DNA from: JACVRW01 sp963835705
GTDB lineage: Bacteria; Actinomycetota; Thermoleophilia; Solirubrobacterales; Thermoleophilaceae
NCBI GenBank assembly: GCA_963835705.1
Contig: CAWIGR010000007.1
Location: 62,001 to 126,000, forward strand
Direction of reading: 5' to 3'
Length of the DNA: 64,000 nt
The notes under the pieces: generated by a model
What the model was told of the DNA's origin: nothing
The model's database searches: none
What the model saw: the letters and a program-made list of their open reading frames with translations, nothing else
Translations under genes and position numbers: made by a program
Part shown: one piece after another, positions 7,537 to 16,021 of the stretch
Numbering within the stretch: the first letter of the stretch is position 1
How the letters are laid out: every line of letters begins with the position of its first letter

Positions 7537-8696
7537 CGCGCCTGGAGGGTCGGGCTGGCGGCGGCGAGCGCGACGACTCGCTCGGCGGCCTCGAGCATCG
7601 TCGCCTCGACCTGGAGGCCGGGGAGCTGGGCCTCGGCCAGCAGCCGGCGCCCCTCCTCGTCGTTCGTGCCGTCGAGGCGCACCACGAACGGCACCTGCGG
7701 CCGCACCCGCTCGAAGGCCTCGATCAGGCCCTTGGCCACCTCGTCGCAGCGGGTGATCCCGCCGAAGATGTTGAACAGCACCGCCCTCACCTTGTCGTCC
7801 GAGAGGATCACCTCCACCGCCGCGACGATCGCGTCGGCCTTGGAGCCGCCGCCGGCGTCGAGGAAGTTGGCCGGACGGCCGCCGGCCTGCGCCACCACGT
7901 CGAGCGTCGACATCACCAGCCCGGCGCCGTTGCCGAGGATGCCGATGTCGCCGTCCAGCTTGACGTAGATCAGGCCGCGCTCCTTGGCCATCTGCTCCTG
8001 CGGGTCCTCCGCCGAGGGATTGCGAAGCGCGGCGTTGTCCGGGTGGCGGAACAGCGCGTTGCCGTCGAGCGTCACCTTGGCGTCGAGGGCCCTCAGCTCG
8101 CGGCCGGGAGTGACGATCAGCGGGTTGACCTCGATCAGCATCGCGTCCTCGGCCACGAAGGTCTCGTAGAGCTTCGCCAGCATGGCGGTGACCGGCCGCA
8201 CGAGATCGCCGTCCACGCCGGCCTCGAAGGCCAGCCAGCGCCCGTGGAACTCCTGGAAGCCGAGCAGCGGGTCGACGTGCAGGGTTGCGATCGCATCCGG
8301 GTCCTCCTCGGCGACCTGCTCGATGTCCATCCCGCCCTTAGTCGAGAGCATGAAGAGCGGGGCCTTGGCGCTGCGGTCGAAGACGATCGAGGCGTAGTAC
8401 TCCGCCTCGATCTCCGAGGCCTCCTCGATCCACACCTCGTGCACGCGCAGGCCGCGGATGTCCATTCCCAGGATCGCCTCGGCGTGCTGACGGGCCTCCT
8501 CGCGCCCGGCGGCCACCTTGATCCCGCCCAGCTTGCCGCGCCCGCCGATCTGGACCTGGGCCTTGACGACGCACGGGTAGCCGATCGCGTCGGCCGCGGT
8601 CACGGCCTCGTCGACCGTCTCCGCCGGGCGCCCCGACGGCACCGGCACGCCGTGCCGGGCAAAGAGCTGCTTTCCCTGGTACTCGAGCAGGTCCAT
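7533..8696 (-). CDS. sucC: succinyl-CoA synthetase, beta subunit
   Basis: The 387-residue protein opens with MDLLEYQGKQLFARHGVPVP, the standard SucC N-terminus. An ATP-grasp domain (VVKAQVQIGGRGKLGGIKVA) follows, then VEINPL-type residues (MLIEVNPLIVTPG) and a C-terminal ligase domain (ILVNIFGGITR-like FNIFGGITRCDEVAKG). It binds the nucleotide and succinate and partners SucD. It lies only 3 bases downstream of the small membrane-protein gene, within the operon. The malate-CoA ligase MtkA is a close relative, so substrate should be checked. Confidence 0.92.
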   Translation of the reverse strand: MDLLEYQGKQLFARHGVPVPSGRPAETVDEAVTAADAIGYPCVVKAQVQIGGRGKLGGIKVAAGREEARQHAEAILGMDIRGLRVHEVWIEEASEIEAEYYASIVFDRSAKAPLFMLSTKGGMDIEQVAEEDPDAIATLHVDPLLGFQEFHGRWLAFEAGVDGDLVRPVTAMLAKLYETFVAEDAMLIEVNPLIVTPGRELRALDAKVTLDGNALFRHPDNAALRNPSAEDPQEQMAKERGLIYVKLDGDIGILGNGAGLVMSTLDVVAQAGGRPANFLDAGGGSKADAIVAAVEVILSDDKVRAVLFNIFGGITRCDEVAKGLIEAFERVRPQVPFVVRLDGTNDEEGRRLLAEAQLPGLQVEATMLEAAERVVALAAASPTLQAR

Positions 8697-8699
8697 CTG

Positions 8700-9224
8700 T
8701 TACCTCCGGCGCTTCGCCCGCCTCGCCTGGTCTCGTTGCCGCCTCCGCTCCCGCTGCTCCTCCACCGCGCCCGCGAACTGGAGCTTCACCCGGACGAGGT
8801 GATCGGCGACGGGATTGTGCGCGCGGATGCGGAACCACCAGAGCGGAGCGAAGTTCTCGTGCAGCCACCAGTAGCCGATCCCGAAGCCCACGCTGACCAG
8901 GGCCTGGTAGGCCAGGAAGTCCAGCCAGCCGTGCGGCACCGCGACCTCCCCGCCGGCGTAGAGATCCAGCAGCGCCGTCTGGAACACGCGGCACACGGTG
9001 AAGGCGACGGCCCAGTACAAGGCCACCGGCGTCAGCACGCCCAGCGGGATCCTGCCCTGGCCCAGCAGGGTCTCGTACACGGCGCCGGCGAGGGCGAGCG
9101 GCACGCCGAGCGTGACGGCCGCGAACAGGGCCACGTCAAACGACGCACCGCCGCCCGCGACCACGACACCCAGGATCGCGCCGCCGAGCAGGCCGATCGC
9201 CACCCCCGGCAGGGTCAGCTCCAC
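8700..9224 (-). CDS. small integral membrane protein of the permease operon
   Basis: The protein has 174 residues from GTG 9224, about four membrane segments (roughly 7-30, 34-52, 62-80, 105-125) and a very basic tail (EEQRERRRQRDQARRAKRRR). I do not recognise the family. Its place between the Nramp-fold permease and sucC suggests a partner of the permease. The frame stays open upstream to 9308, encoding REIATAEQAQEPASTTW, but has no start codon there. The natural ATG at 9312, overlapping the permease stop, is out of frame by one base, with a CCCC run between. The gene may therefore start at 9312 with a frameshift, or at 9224. Confidence 0.6.
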   Translation of the reverse strand: MELTLPGVAIGLLGGAILGVVVAGGGASFDVALFAAVTLGVPLALAGAVYETLLGQGRIPLGVLTPVALYWAVAFTVCRVFQTALLDLYAGGEVAVPHGWLDFLAYQALVSVGFGIGYWWLHENFAPLWWFRIRAHNPVADHLVRVKLQFAGAVEEQRERRRQRDQARRAKRRR

Positions 9225-9311
9225 CGCCTGACGGCGGTTGAGGCCCGCCCAGGTCGTGGAGGCCGGCTCCTGGGCCTGCTCGGCGGTGGCGATCTCGCGC
9301 GGGGCCGCTCA

Positions 9312-10808
9312 TCAGCCGATGTCCGAGACGCCGTACTTGATGACGCTGTACATGATCGCCGTGAGGTACCCGATCCCGCCCAGCACCAGGACCACCGTGA
9401 AGGCCCAGTGCGGCCGGAGCTTCTTCGGCAGCTTCGTGTTGTTGACCGCCGCCAGCGTCAGGCAGTAGGCCCCCATCACGAACGCCGACAGGAACGCCAG
9501 GATGTCCAGGATGCCCTCCGGGCCGTCGGCCGGACCGAAGTTCAGGATGATGATCCCGAAGATGATCACGAACCACAGGTAGATCCCGTACAGGTAGGAC
9601 ATCTTCAGCCGCTTTGCGCCCGGCAAGAAGTAGTACGTCATGTCGGACTGCCCGCGGGCGAAGGCGTCGAACAAGCCGACGCTCGCCTTGAAGCCAACGA
9701 TTGCGATGAAAATGAAGAACAGCGTGTCGAAGTAGCTGGCGGCCTCCGCGAACGCGTCCCCCATCGCCGGCAGCGCGACGTCGCGGTCGCCCTCCAGCAG
9801 CGCGGTCCGGGCCTCGGGGTTGAGCTCGGCGGCGTTCAGGGCCATGACCGTGAAGATGATCGTGACCAGCATCGTGATGCCGAAGAAGAGCACGAGCGCA
9901 TCGAAGGTGACCCATTTGCGCCAGCCCTGCCACTTGCGCATCTCCTCCGGATCGTCGGTGTCGAACATCGACCCGGCTTCGGGGATCGTCTCCTCCTCCT
10001 CCGCGTGCAGCAGGCCACGGACCTTCGGGATGTGCGCGCCCATTCCCGCGCCCTTGTCACGCAGCCACAGCGTGTACCACATCTGCTGCATGCCGGAAGG
10101 GCCGGCGAAGGCCAGCGCGCCGACCACGACCGGGAAGAACGTCGCCGTGAAAGCCTCGGACGGGATCCACGTGTCGAAGCGGACGGTGCCCGCCAGGGTG
10201 ACGCCGAGGTCGTGCATGCTCCCCACCATCGCTCCCACGATCGCGGAGCCGATCACGAGGACGCCGACCGCGATCGCCAGCAACCCCTCGATGAAGTTGT
10301 AGATGTACCTGACGACCGTGAACATGACCCCGATGATGAGCAGGCCGACGGTCGCGGACACCTGCCACGAGATGCCGGTGATCTCCTCGAGCGCCTCCGC
10401 GCCACCGGAGATGTGCCCGGGCCAGATGTAGACCAGGGCGGCGATTAGGAAGAACATCCACATGAGCGGCAGCGCGATGCGCGCCGCGCCGAAGAAAATC
10501 GACTCGCCGGTGGCCATCGCGTAGCGGGCCATCTCGAGCATCACCACGGTCTGGACGAGGACTCCGACCGTGAACAGCCATCGGATGTCAGCCCCGAAGA
10601 CGATCACGAGGCGCGGCCAGAGGTAGGTCTCTCCGAACCCGACCCCGAGCGCGACGAGGATCATCGCCGGCCCGAGCACGTGCGCAGCCGCCGGCGCCTC
10701 CGGCAGCTTGCGGATCTTCATCGGCGGCAGCTTGCCGGCGCGCCAGACGCGCTCCTCACCCGCTTCGTCCAGCGTGACCGCGCCCGCGACCCGGTTCTCC
10801 GTTGCCAT
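9312..10808 (-). CDS. Nramp-fold permease lacking the metal-binding motifs
   Basis: The protein has 498 residues and about 11-12 membrane segments, with overall similarity to the Nramp/APC fold (first helix ILVALGVGFGETYLWPRL; sixth-helix region LAFAGPSGMQQMWYTLWL). True Nramp metal transporters carry DPGN in the first helix and MPH in the sixth; neither is present here. A long acidic cytoplasmic loop (HAEEEETIPEAGSMFDTDDP) is unusual. It sits 62 bases downstream of the acyl-CoA synthetase and upstream of sucC, so I infer uptake of the operon's organic-acid substrate rather than metal. An ion-coupled carboxylate symporter is the best guess. Confidence 0.7.
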   Translation of the reverse strand: MATENRVAGAVTLDEAGEERVWRAGKLPPMKIRKLPEAPAAAHVLGPAMILVALGVGFGETYLWPRLVIVFGADIRWLFTVGVLVQTVVMLEMARYAMATGESIFFGAARIALPLMWMFFLIAALVYIWPGHISGGAEALEEITGISWQVSATVGLLIIGVMFTVVRYIYNFIEGLLAIAVGVLVIGSAIVGAMVGSMHDLGVTLAGTVRFDTWIPSEAFTATFFPVVVGALAFAGPSGMQQMWYTLWLRDKGAGMGAHIPKVRGLLHAEEEETIPEAGSMFDTDDPEEMRKWQGWRKWVTFDALVLFFGITMLVTIIFTVMALNAAELNPEARTALLEGDRDVALPAMGDAFAEAASYFDTLFFIFIAIVGFKASVGLFDAFARGQSDMTYYFLPGAKRLKMSYLYGIYLWFVIIFGIIILNFGPADGPEGILDILAFLSAFVMGAYCLTLAAVNNTKLPKKLRPHWAFTVVLVLGGIGYLTAIMYSVIKYGVSDIG

Positions 10809-10870
10809 GCCTCTCCCCTCGTGCTCGCAGCGCCGGCCGCCAGACGGCGGCCGCCGTCAGTCCCTCTCCC

Positions 10871-13042
10871 TCACTTGGCGTCCAGCAGCCCAGCCATCCT
10901 GGCCCAGCGGTACTTGGCCGCCAGAACCTCAACCGGCGTTTCGGTCGTGTACGGGAACGCCGGGATCCCGTGATCGAACAGGTACTGCGAGGCCTCCTCG
11001 ACCTCGACGTCGCCGGCGAGCGAGGCCACGATCGGCTTCTCGACCCCCCGGCCACGGAACTCCTCCACCACCTCGGTCATCACCTTCGCGAAGACCATCG
11101 GCGGGGTCACGATCGTGTGCCAGTAGCCCAGCACGAGCGCGTGGATGCGCTCGTCCTCCAGCCCGAGCGCGACGGTGTTGCGATAAGTCTCGGGCGGCTC
11201 ACCGCCGGTGATGTCCACCGGGTTGCCGGCGGCGCCGAACGGCGGGATGAACTCCATGAACGCCTCGTTGAGGTCGTCCGGCATCTCCATCAGCTGGAGC
11301 CCGTTGTTGAAGCACGCGTCCGAGAGCAGCACTCCCGAGCCACCGGCCCCGGTGATGATCACGACGTTCTCGCCCGTGGGGGTCGGCAGGATCGGCAGGC
11401 AGCGGGCGAACTGGAGCAGCTCCTGCAGCCCGCGCGCCCGGACGACGCCGGCCTCGCGGAGGATGTCCTCGTAGACCTTGTCGTCGCCGGCGAGCGCGGC
11501 CGTGTGGGAGGCCGCGGCCTTCGTCCCGGCCGGCGTGGCGCCGGCCTTCAGCACCACGATCGGCTTCTGCTTCGAGACCCGCTGGGCCACCTCCACGAAC
11601 GCGCGGCCGTCCTTGAGGTCCTCCATATGCAACGCGACGCAGTTCGTAGCGTCGTCCTGCTCGAAGAACGTGAGCAGGTCGTCCTCGTCGATATCGGCCT
11701 TGTTGCCGAGCCCGACGATGGCCGACACGCCGAGCTTCGTCGATCGGGCGAAGCCCAGGATGCCCATCCCGATCCCACCGCTCTGCGACGCGAGCGCCAC
11801 GGGGCCCTTCACGTCGTAGGGGGTGGTGAACGCGGCGCTCATGTTGCCCGGCGTGTAGTAGACGCCGTAGATGTTCGGCCCGACGAAGCGGACGCCGTTC
11901 TCGCGCGCTTTGCGCTGGAGCTCCTTCTGCAGCTCCTCCTCCCCGGTCTCCGCGAAGCCCGACGGGATCAGCACCGCGGCCTTGATGCCCTTGGCGCCGA
12001 CCTTGGCGAGCGTGTCCGGCACGAACTTCGCCGGGATGCAGAACACCGCCACGTCCACGCCGTCCGGGAGGTCGTCCACGTCGGCGTAGACCTTCTTGCC
12101 GAGGATCTCGTCCGACTTGGGGTTGATCGGGTAGATCTCACCCTCGAAGCCGCCGTTGACCAGGTTCTTCATGACCGAGTTGCCGATCTTGCCCTCGGAG
12201 CCCGAGGCGCCCACCACCGCGATCGCGCGCGGCTGCATCAGCGCCTTCATCGTCTCGAGGATCTCCTGCTGCGAGTAGCGCGGAGGCCTCGCGTCGGTCT
12301 CCTCGAACGACACCACGAAGCGAGCGTCGACCGCCGTGGCGCCGTCCTCGCGCGCGAGTACGGGGTTGAGGTCGACCTCGGTGATCTCCTCGAAGTCGGT
12401 CACGAGCTGCGAGACCGCCTGGATCATCGTGGCCAGCGCCGAGCGGTCCACGCCGGCGCCGCCGCGCACGCCCTTCAAGACCTCGGCCGCGCGGATGCCG
12501 TCCACCATCTCGGCGGCGTCCTCGGCCGACGTCGGGGCGAGCCGGAAGGTCACGTCGCGGAGCACCTCCACGAGCACGCCGCCGATGCCGAACGTGACCA
12601 CCGGGCCGAACGACGGATCGGTGACGGCGCCGATCAGCACCTCCTGGCCCTCGGACAGCATCTGCTGCACCTGGACGCCGGTGATGTCGGCGTCCGACTT
12701 GTAGGCCTTCGCGTTCGCGACGATCTGGTCATAGCCCGACGAGACCTCGCCGGAGCCGCCGAGGCCGACGAGCACGCCACCCGCCTCCGTCTTGTGGAGG
12801 ATGTCGGGCGAGACGATCTTCAGGACGACCGGGTAGCCGATCTCCTCGGCGAGGCTCACCGCCTCCTCCGCGGAGGTGGCCAGACCCTCCTGCGGCACCG
12901 GGATGCCATAGGCGTCACAGACCCGCTTGGCTTCCGGTGCGCTCAACGCGGCGCGCCCGTCGGCGCGGACCGCCTCCAGGACCTCTCGGACCGCCCCCTG
13001 ATCGGTGGCGGTGGACCCGGCTTCGCTGATTGCCGGCGCCAT
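10871..13042 (-). CDS. ADP-forming acyl-CoA synthetase, fused beta-alpha (acetate-CoA ligase family)
   Basis: The protein has 723 residues. The N-terminal third is an ATP-grasp domain (GYPVVLKIVSPDILHKTEAGGV, about 65-85; ITEVDLNPVL near 225). It is followed by the CoA-binding Rossmann domain (PRAIAVVGASGSEGKIGNSV, from about 268) and a succinyl-CoA-ligase-like domain with the candidate phospho-His in AAASHTAALAG near residue 500. This beta-then-alpha order is one of the known fusions of NDP-forming acetate-CoA ligases. It converts acid, ATP and CoA to acyl-CoA, ADP and phosphate. TGATG couples it to the frc-like gene. In this operon it probably charges the substrate, or recycles formate or another product acid as its CoA ester. 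Confidence 0.85.
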   Translation of the reverse strand: MAPAISEAGSTATDQGAVREVLEAVRADGRAALSAPEAKRVCDAYGIPVPQEGLATSAEEAVSLAEEIGYPVVLKIVSPDILHKTEAGGVLVGLGGSGEVSSGYDQIVANAKAYKSDADITGVQVQQMLSEGQEVLIGAVTDPSFGPVVTFGIGGVLVEVLRDVTFRLAPTSAEDAAEMVDGIRAAEVLKGVRGGAGVDRSALATMIQAVSQLVTDFEEITEVDLNPVLAREDGATAVDARFVVSFEETDARPPRYSQQEILETMKALMQPRAIAVVGASGSEGKIGNSVMKNLVNGGFEGEIYPINPKSDEILGKKVYADVDDLPDGVDVAVFCIPAKFVPDTLAKVGAKGIKAAVLIPSGFAETGEEELQKELQRKARENGVRFVGPNIYGVYYTPGNMSAAFTTPYDVKGPVALASQSGGIGMGILGFARSTKLGVSAIVGLGNKADIDEDDLLTFFEQDDATNCVALHMEDLKDGRAFVEVAQRVSKQKPIVVLKAGATPAGTKAAASHTAALAGDDKVYEDILREAGVVRARGLQELLQFARCLPILPTPTGENVVIITGAGGSGVLLSDACFNNGLQLMEMPDDLNEAFMEFIPPFGAAGNPVDITGGEPPETYRNTVALGLEDERIHALVLGYWHTIVTPPMVFAKVMTEVVEEFRGRGVEKPIVASLAGDVEVEEASQYLFDHGIPAFPYTTETPVEVLAAKYRWARMAGLLDAK

Positions 13043-14283
13043 CAGACCGCCCCCGCCGCGTTCAGCCGCTCGAGCTCGCCCTCATGGATGTCGAGCAGCT
13101 CCTCCAGGATCTCGGCGCTGTGCTCCCCGAGCAGCGGCGAGCGTTTGACCTCCACCGGCGAGTCGGACAGCGTGAACGGGCACCCGACCGTGGAATACGT
13201 GCCGCGGTCGGGGTGGTCGACGTCGACGATGAGTCCCTCGGCCCGCAGCCCCTCGTCCTCGATCAGGTCCTTCGTGCTGAGCACCGGCCCACACGGGACG
13301 TTGATCGAGTTGAGCTCCTCGAACGCCTCCCACTTGGTCCTCTGGATCGTCCACTCCTCGATCACGTCGAAGATGTCCTGCAGGTGGGGCAGGCGCGCCT
13401 CGGGCGTGGCGTAGTCGGGGTTCTCGATCAGGTCGGGACGGCCGATCTTGTGCATCAGGGGCTCCCAGACCTGCGGCTGGATGACCACGTACACCCAGGC
13501 GTTCGCGCCCTTCTCGGTCGTCGGCTTGCAGCGCACGGCCCACCCGGGCTGCCCGCCGCCGGACGCGTTGCCCGAGCGCGGCACGAAGTCGCCGAACTCC
13601 TGGTTCGGGTACTCCCGGAGCGGCCCGTGCTCGAGCCGCTGCTGGTCGCGGATCTTCACGCGGCAGAGGTTGAGGATGCCCGCGCGCATGGAGATCTGCA
13701 CGCGCTGGCCGCGGCCGGTGTGCGTGCGCTGGTACAGCGCGGCGCAGATCGCCCCGAACAGGTGGACGGCGTTGCCCGAGTCCCCGATCTGGGCGCCGGT
13801 CGCCACCGGCGGCCCGTCCTCGAAGCCGGTGGTGCTCATCGCACCGCCGGTCGCCTGGGCGATGTTCTCGTACGCCTTCGCCTTCTCGAGAGCGCCCGGT
13901 CCAAACCCCTTCAGCGAGGCATAGATGATCTTCGGGTTGATCTCGTTGATGCGCTCCCAGGTGTAGCCCAGCCGGTCCATGACCCCGGGGCCGAAGTTCT
14001 CGACCACCACGTCGCTGCGCTCCAGCAGCTTCGTGAAGACCTCCTGGCCCTCGTCGGACTTCATGTTCAGCGTCAGGCTGCGCTTGTTGCCGTTCAGCAT
14101 CGTGAAGTAGAGGCTGTCCACGTCCGGCAGGTCGCGCAGCTGGCTCCGGGTGACGTCGCCGCCGCCCGGCCGCTCGATCTTGATCACGTCCGCGCCCATG
14201 TAGGCCAGCAGCTGCGTGCACACCGGCCCGGCCTGGACGTGGGTCATGTCCACGACCCGGACTCCCTCGAGGGCTTTGCTCAT
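13042..14283 (-). CDS. frc: formyl-CoA:oxalate CoA-transferase-like, CaiB/BaiF (class III) family
   Basis: The 413-residue length is close to Frc. Family landmarks are Gln17 in THVQAGPVCTQ, VENFGPGVMDRLGYTWE, Asp168 (the acyl-anhydride-forming aspartate, in IGDSGN) and the Gly-rich loop GGGQPGW (242-248) that closes over the active site in formyl-CoA transferases. From memory, the match to Oxalobacter Frc extends through most of the protein, but residue 48, Trp there, is Gln here. It moves CoA from formyl-, succinyl- or acetyl-CoA to oxalate or a similar acid. It sits 13 bases downstream of the TPP enzyme. The family is firm and oxalate is likely; the donor is unknown. Confidence 0.85.
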   Translation of the reverse strand: MSKALEGVRVVDMTHVQAGPVCTQLLAYMGADVIKIERPGGGDVTRSQLRDLPDVDSLYFTMLNGNKRSLTLNMKSDEGQEVFTKLLERSDVVVENFGPGVMDRLGYTWERINEINPKIIYASLKGFGPGALEKAKAYENIAQATGGAMSTTGFEDGPPVATGAQIGDSGNAVHLFGAICAALYQRTHTGRGQRVQISMRAGILNLCRVKIRDQQRLEHGPLREYPNQEFGDFVPRSGNASGGGQPGWAVRCKPTTEKGANAWVYVVIQPQVWEPLMHKIGRPDLIENPDYATPEARLPHLQDIFDVIEEWTIQRTKWEAFEELNSINVPCGPVLSTKDLIEDEGLRAEGLIVDVDHPDRGTYSTVGCPFTLSDSPVEVKRSPLLGEHSAEILEELLDIHEGELERLNAAGAV

Positions 14284-14296
14284 TCCGCGGGCCTCC

Positions 14297-16021
14297 CTAC
14301 TTGTACATCGTCTGGTTCATCGTTCCGGGCGCAAACGCGTTCTGGTCGATCCATACGTTGATCAGCGAGGGCTTGCCCGACTCGCGGGCCCGCTCGAGCG
14401 CGGGACGGATGTCCTTGGGCTCGCGGACCTCCTCCCCGTAGCCGCCGAGCATCTTGGCGAACTGGTCGTACTTCACGTCGCCGAGCTTGTTGCCGACGTC
14501 CCCGCGCTCCTCGCCGTACTTCTGGATCTGGCCGTAGCGAATCTGGTTCATGTACGAGTTGTTGCCCACCACGCCGATGAAGGGGAGGTCGAAGCGGACC
14601 ATCGTCTCGAAGTCCCAGCCGGTGAGGCTGAAGGTGCCGTCGCCGAACAGGCAGACCACCTCGCGGTCGGGCCGGGCGAGCTTCGAGGCCATGGCGAAGG
14701 GAACGCCGACCCCCAGCGTGCCGAGCGGGCCTGGGTCCATCCACAGGCCCGGTCCCCTCGGCTGCACGACGCCGCCGGAGAACGTGACGACGTCGCCGCC
14801 GTCGCCGATGTAGACGGTGTTGTCGGTGAGGAACTCGTTGATCTCGTGCGCGAGGCGCAGCGGGTGGACCGGCGCGTCCTCACGCATCAGCTTCGGAAGC
14901 CGCTCCTCCTTGGCCTTCTGCTCCTCGTCGCGCAGCGTCTGGAGCCAGGACTCCCGGTCGCGGGCGGCGCCCTTGGCACCCTGGCCCTCCGCGGCGTCGG
15001 CCACGGCGGTCAGGATGGCGCCCGGGTCGCCGACGAGCCCGAGCGAGACGTCACGGTTCTTGCCGACCGTGCGGTAGTCCATGTCGATCTGGACCACCGT
15101 GGCCTCCTGGCTCAGGCGCTTGCCGTAGCCCATCCGGAAGTCGAACGGGGTCCCGACGATCAGGATCACGTCGGCGTTCTTGAAGGCGAAGCGGCGCGTC
15201 TGGTGGAAGTGGTGCGGATCGCCCGGCGGCAGCGAGCCGCGGGCGGCGCCGTTCATGAACGCCGGGATGTTGAGCCTGCGGACGAAGTCCTGCGCGGCCT
15301 CCGCGCCGCGCGAGGTCCAGACCTGGCTGCCGAGCAGCACGCACGGCCTGTCGGCCTTGATGAGGATGTCCGCCAGGCGATCGATGTCGTTCGGATCCCC
15401 GGTGCTCTTCGTCGAGGCGCGGTAGTGGCCCGGCTGCGGGATGACCGCGCTCTCGAGCGGCACCTTGGAATCGAGGATGTCGCGCCCGATCTCCAGGTAC
15501 GCCGGGCCCGGCGCGCCGGCGAGTGCCTCGCGGAAGGCCATGGAGCACATGTCCGCGACGCGCTCGGTGGTGACGACGCTCGACGCGAACTTCGTGATCG
15601 GCTTCATGATGTCGACGTGCGGGAGGTCCTGGAGGGAGCCCATCCTGTGCTGGTTGAGCGCCCCCTGCCCGCCGATCAGGAGCATCGGGCTCTCCGCGCG
15701 CAGCGCGTTGGCGACGCCGGTGACGGCGTCGGTCGTGCCCGGGCCGGCGGTGACCACGGCGCAGCCCGGCCGCCCGGTCACGCGCGCGTATCCGTCCGCG
15801 GCGTGGGCCGCGACCTGCTCGTGGCGGACGTCGACGACCTTGATGCCCTCGTCGATGCAGCCGTCGTAGATGTCGATGATGTGCCCGCCGCAGAGGGTGA
15901 AGATCACCTCGATCCCCTCGGCGCGAAGTGCCTTGGCCACCAGGTGGCCTCCCGAGATCATCTCGGCTTCAGCCTCGCGGGCTGGGGTCTCCGGTTGTAC
16001 CGCGGTGCTCGTGGCGGTCAC
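14297..16021 (-). CDS. TPP-dependent oxalyl-CoA decarboxylase / 2-hydroxyacyl-CoA lyase
   Basis: The protein has 574 residues with the three-domain acetolactate-synthase fold. Glu68 in VRHEQVAAHAADGYARVTG is the cofactor-activating glutamate. The TPP/Mg motif runs from GDGTFSLTGWDFETM to VVGNN near the C-terminal third. The segment GGQGALNQHRMGSLQDLPHV and the end PGTMNQTMYK look more like bacterial 2-hydroxyacyl-CoA lyases than Oxalobacter oxalyl-CoA decarboxylase. The neighbouring Frc-like transferase points to oxalyl-CoA. Either reaction yields formyl-CoA. GTG 16021 overlaps the gntR stop by four bases. Family certain; substrate open. Confidence 0.8.
   Translation of the reverse strand: MTATSTAVQPETPAREAEAEMISGGHLVAKALRAEGIEVIFTLCGGHIIDIYDGCIDEGIKVVDVRHEQVAAHAADGYARVTGRPGCAVVTAGPGTTDAVTGVANALRAESPMLLIGGQGALNQHRMGSLQDLPHVDIMKPITKFASSVVTTERVADMCSMAFREALAGAPGPAYLEIGRDILDSKVPLESAVIPQPGHYRASTKSTGDPNDIDRLADILIKADRPCVLLGSQVWTSRGAEAAQDFVRRLNIPAFMNGAARGSLPPGDPHHFHQTRRFAFKNADVILIVGTPFDFRMGYGKRLSQEATVVQIDMDYRTVGKNRDVSLGLVGDPGAILTAVADAAEGQGAKGAARDRESWLQTLRDEEQKAKEERLPKLMREDAPVHPLRLAHEINEFLTDNTVYIGDGGDVVTFSGGVVQPRGPGLWMDPGPLGTLGVGVPFAMASKLARPDREVVCLFGDGTFSLTGWDFETMVRFDLPFIGVVGNNSYMNQIRYGQIQKYGEERGDVGNKLGDVKYDQFAKMLGGYGEEVREPKDIRPALERARESGKPSLINVWIDQNAFAPGTMNQTMYK

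Noticed and set aside
8043..10448. An 801-codon plus-strand frame across sucC, the membrane protein and the permease
   Set aside because: It is opposite well-supported genes and is rich in Asp/His/Arg/Gln, the typical mirror of GC3-rich genes.
10802..13414. 870-codon plus-strand frame opposite the acyl-CoA synthetase
   Set aside because: Shadow frame; no domain, and it spans two real gene boundaries.
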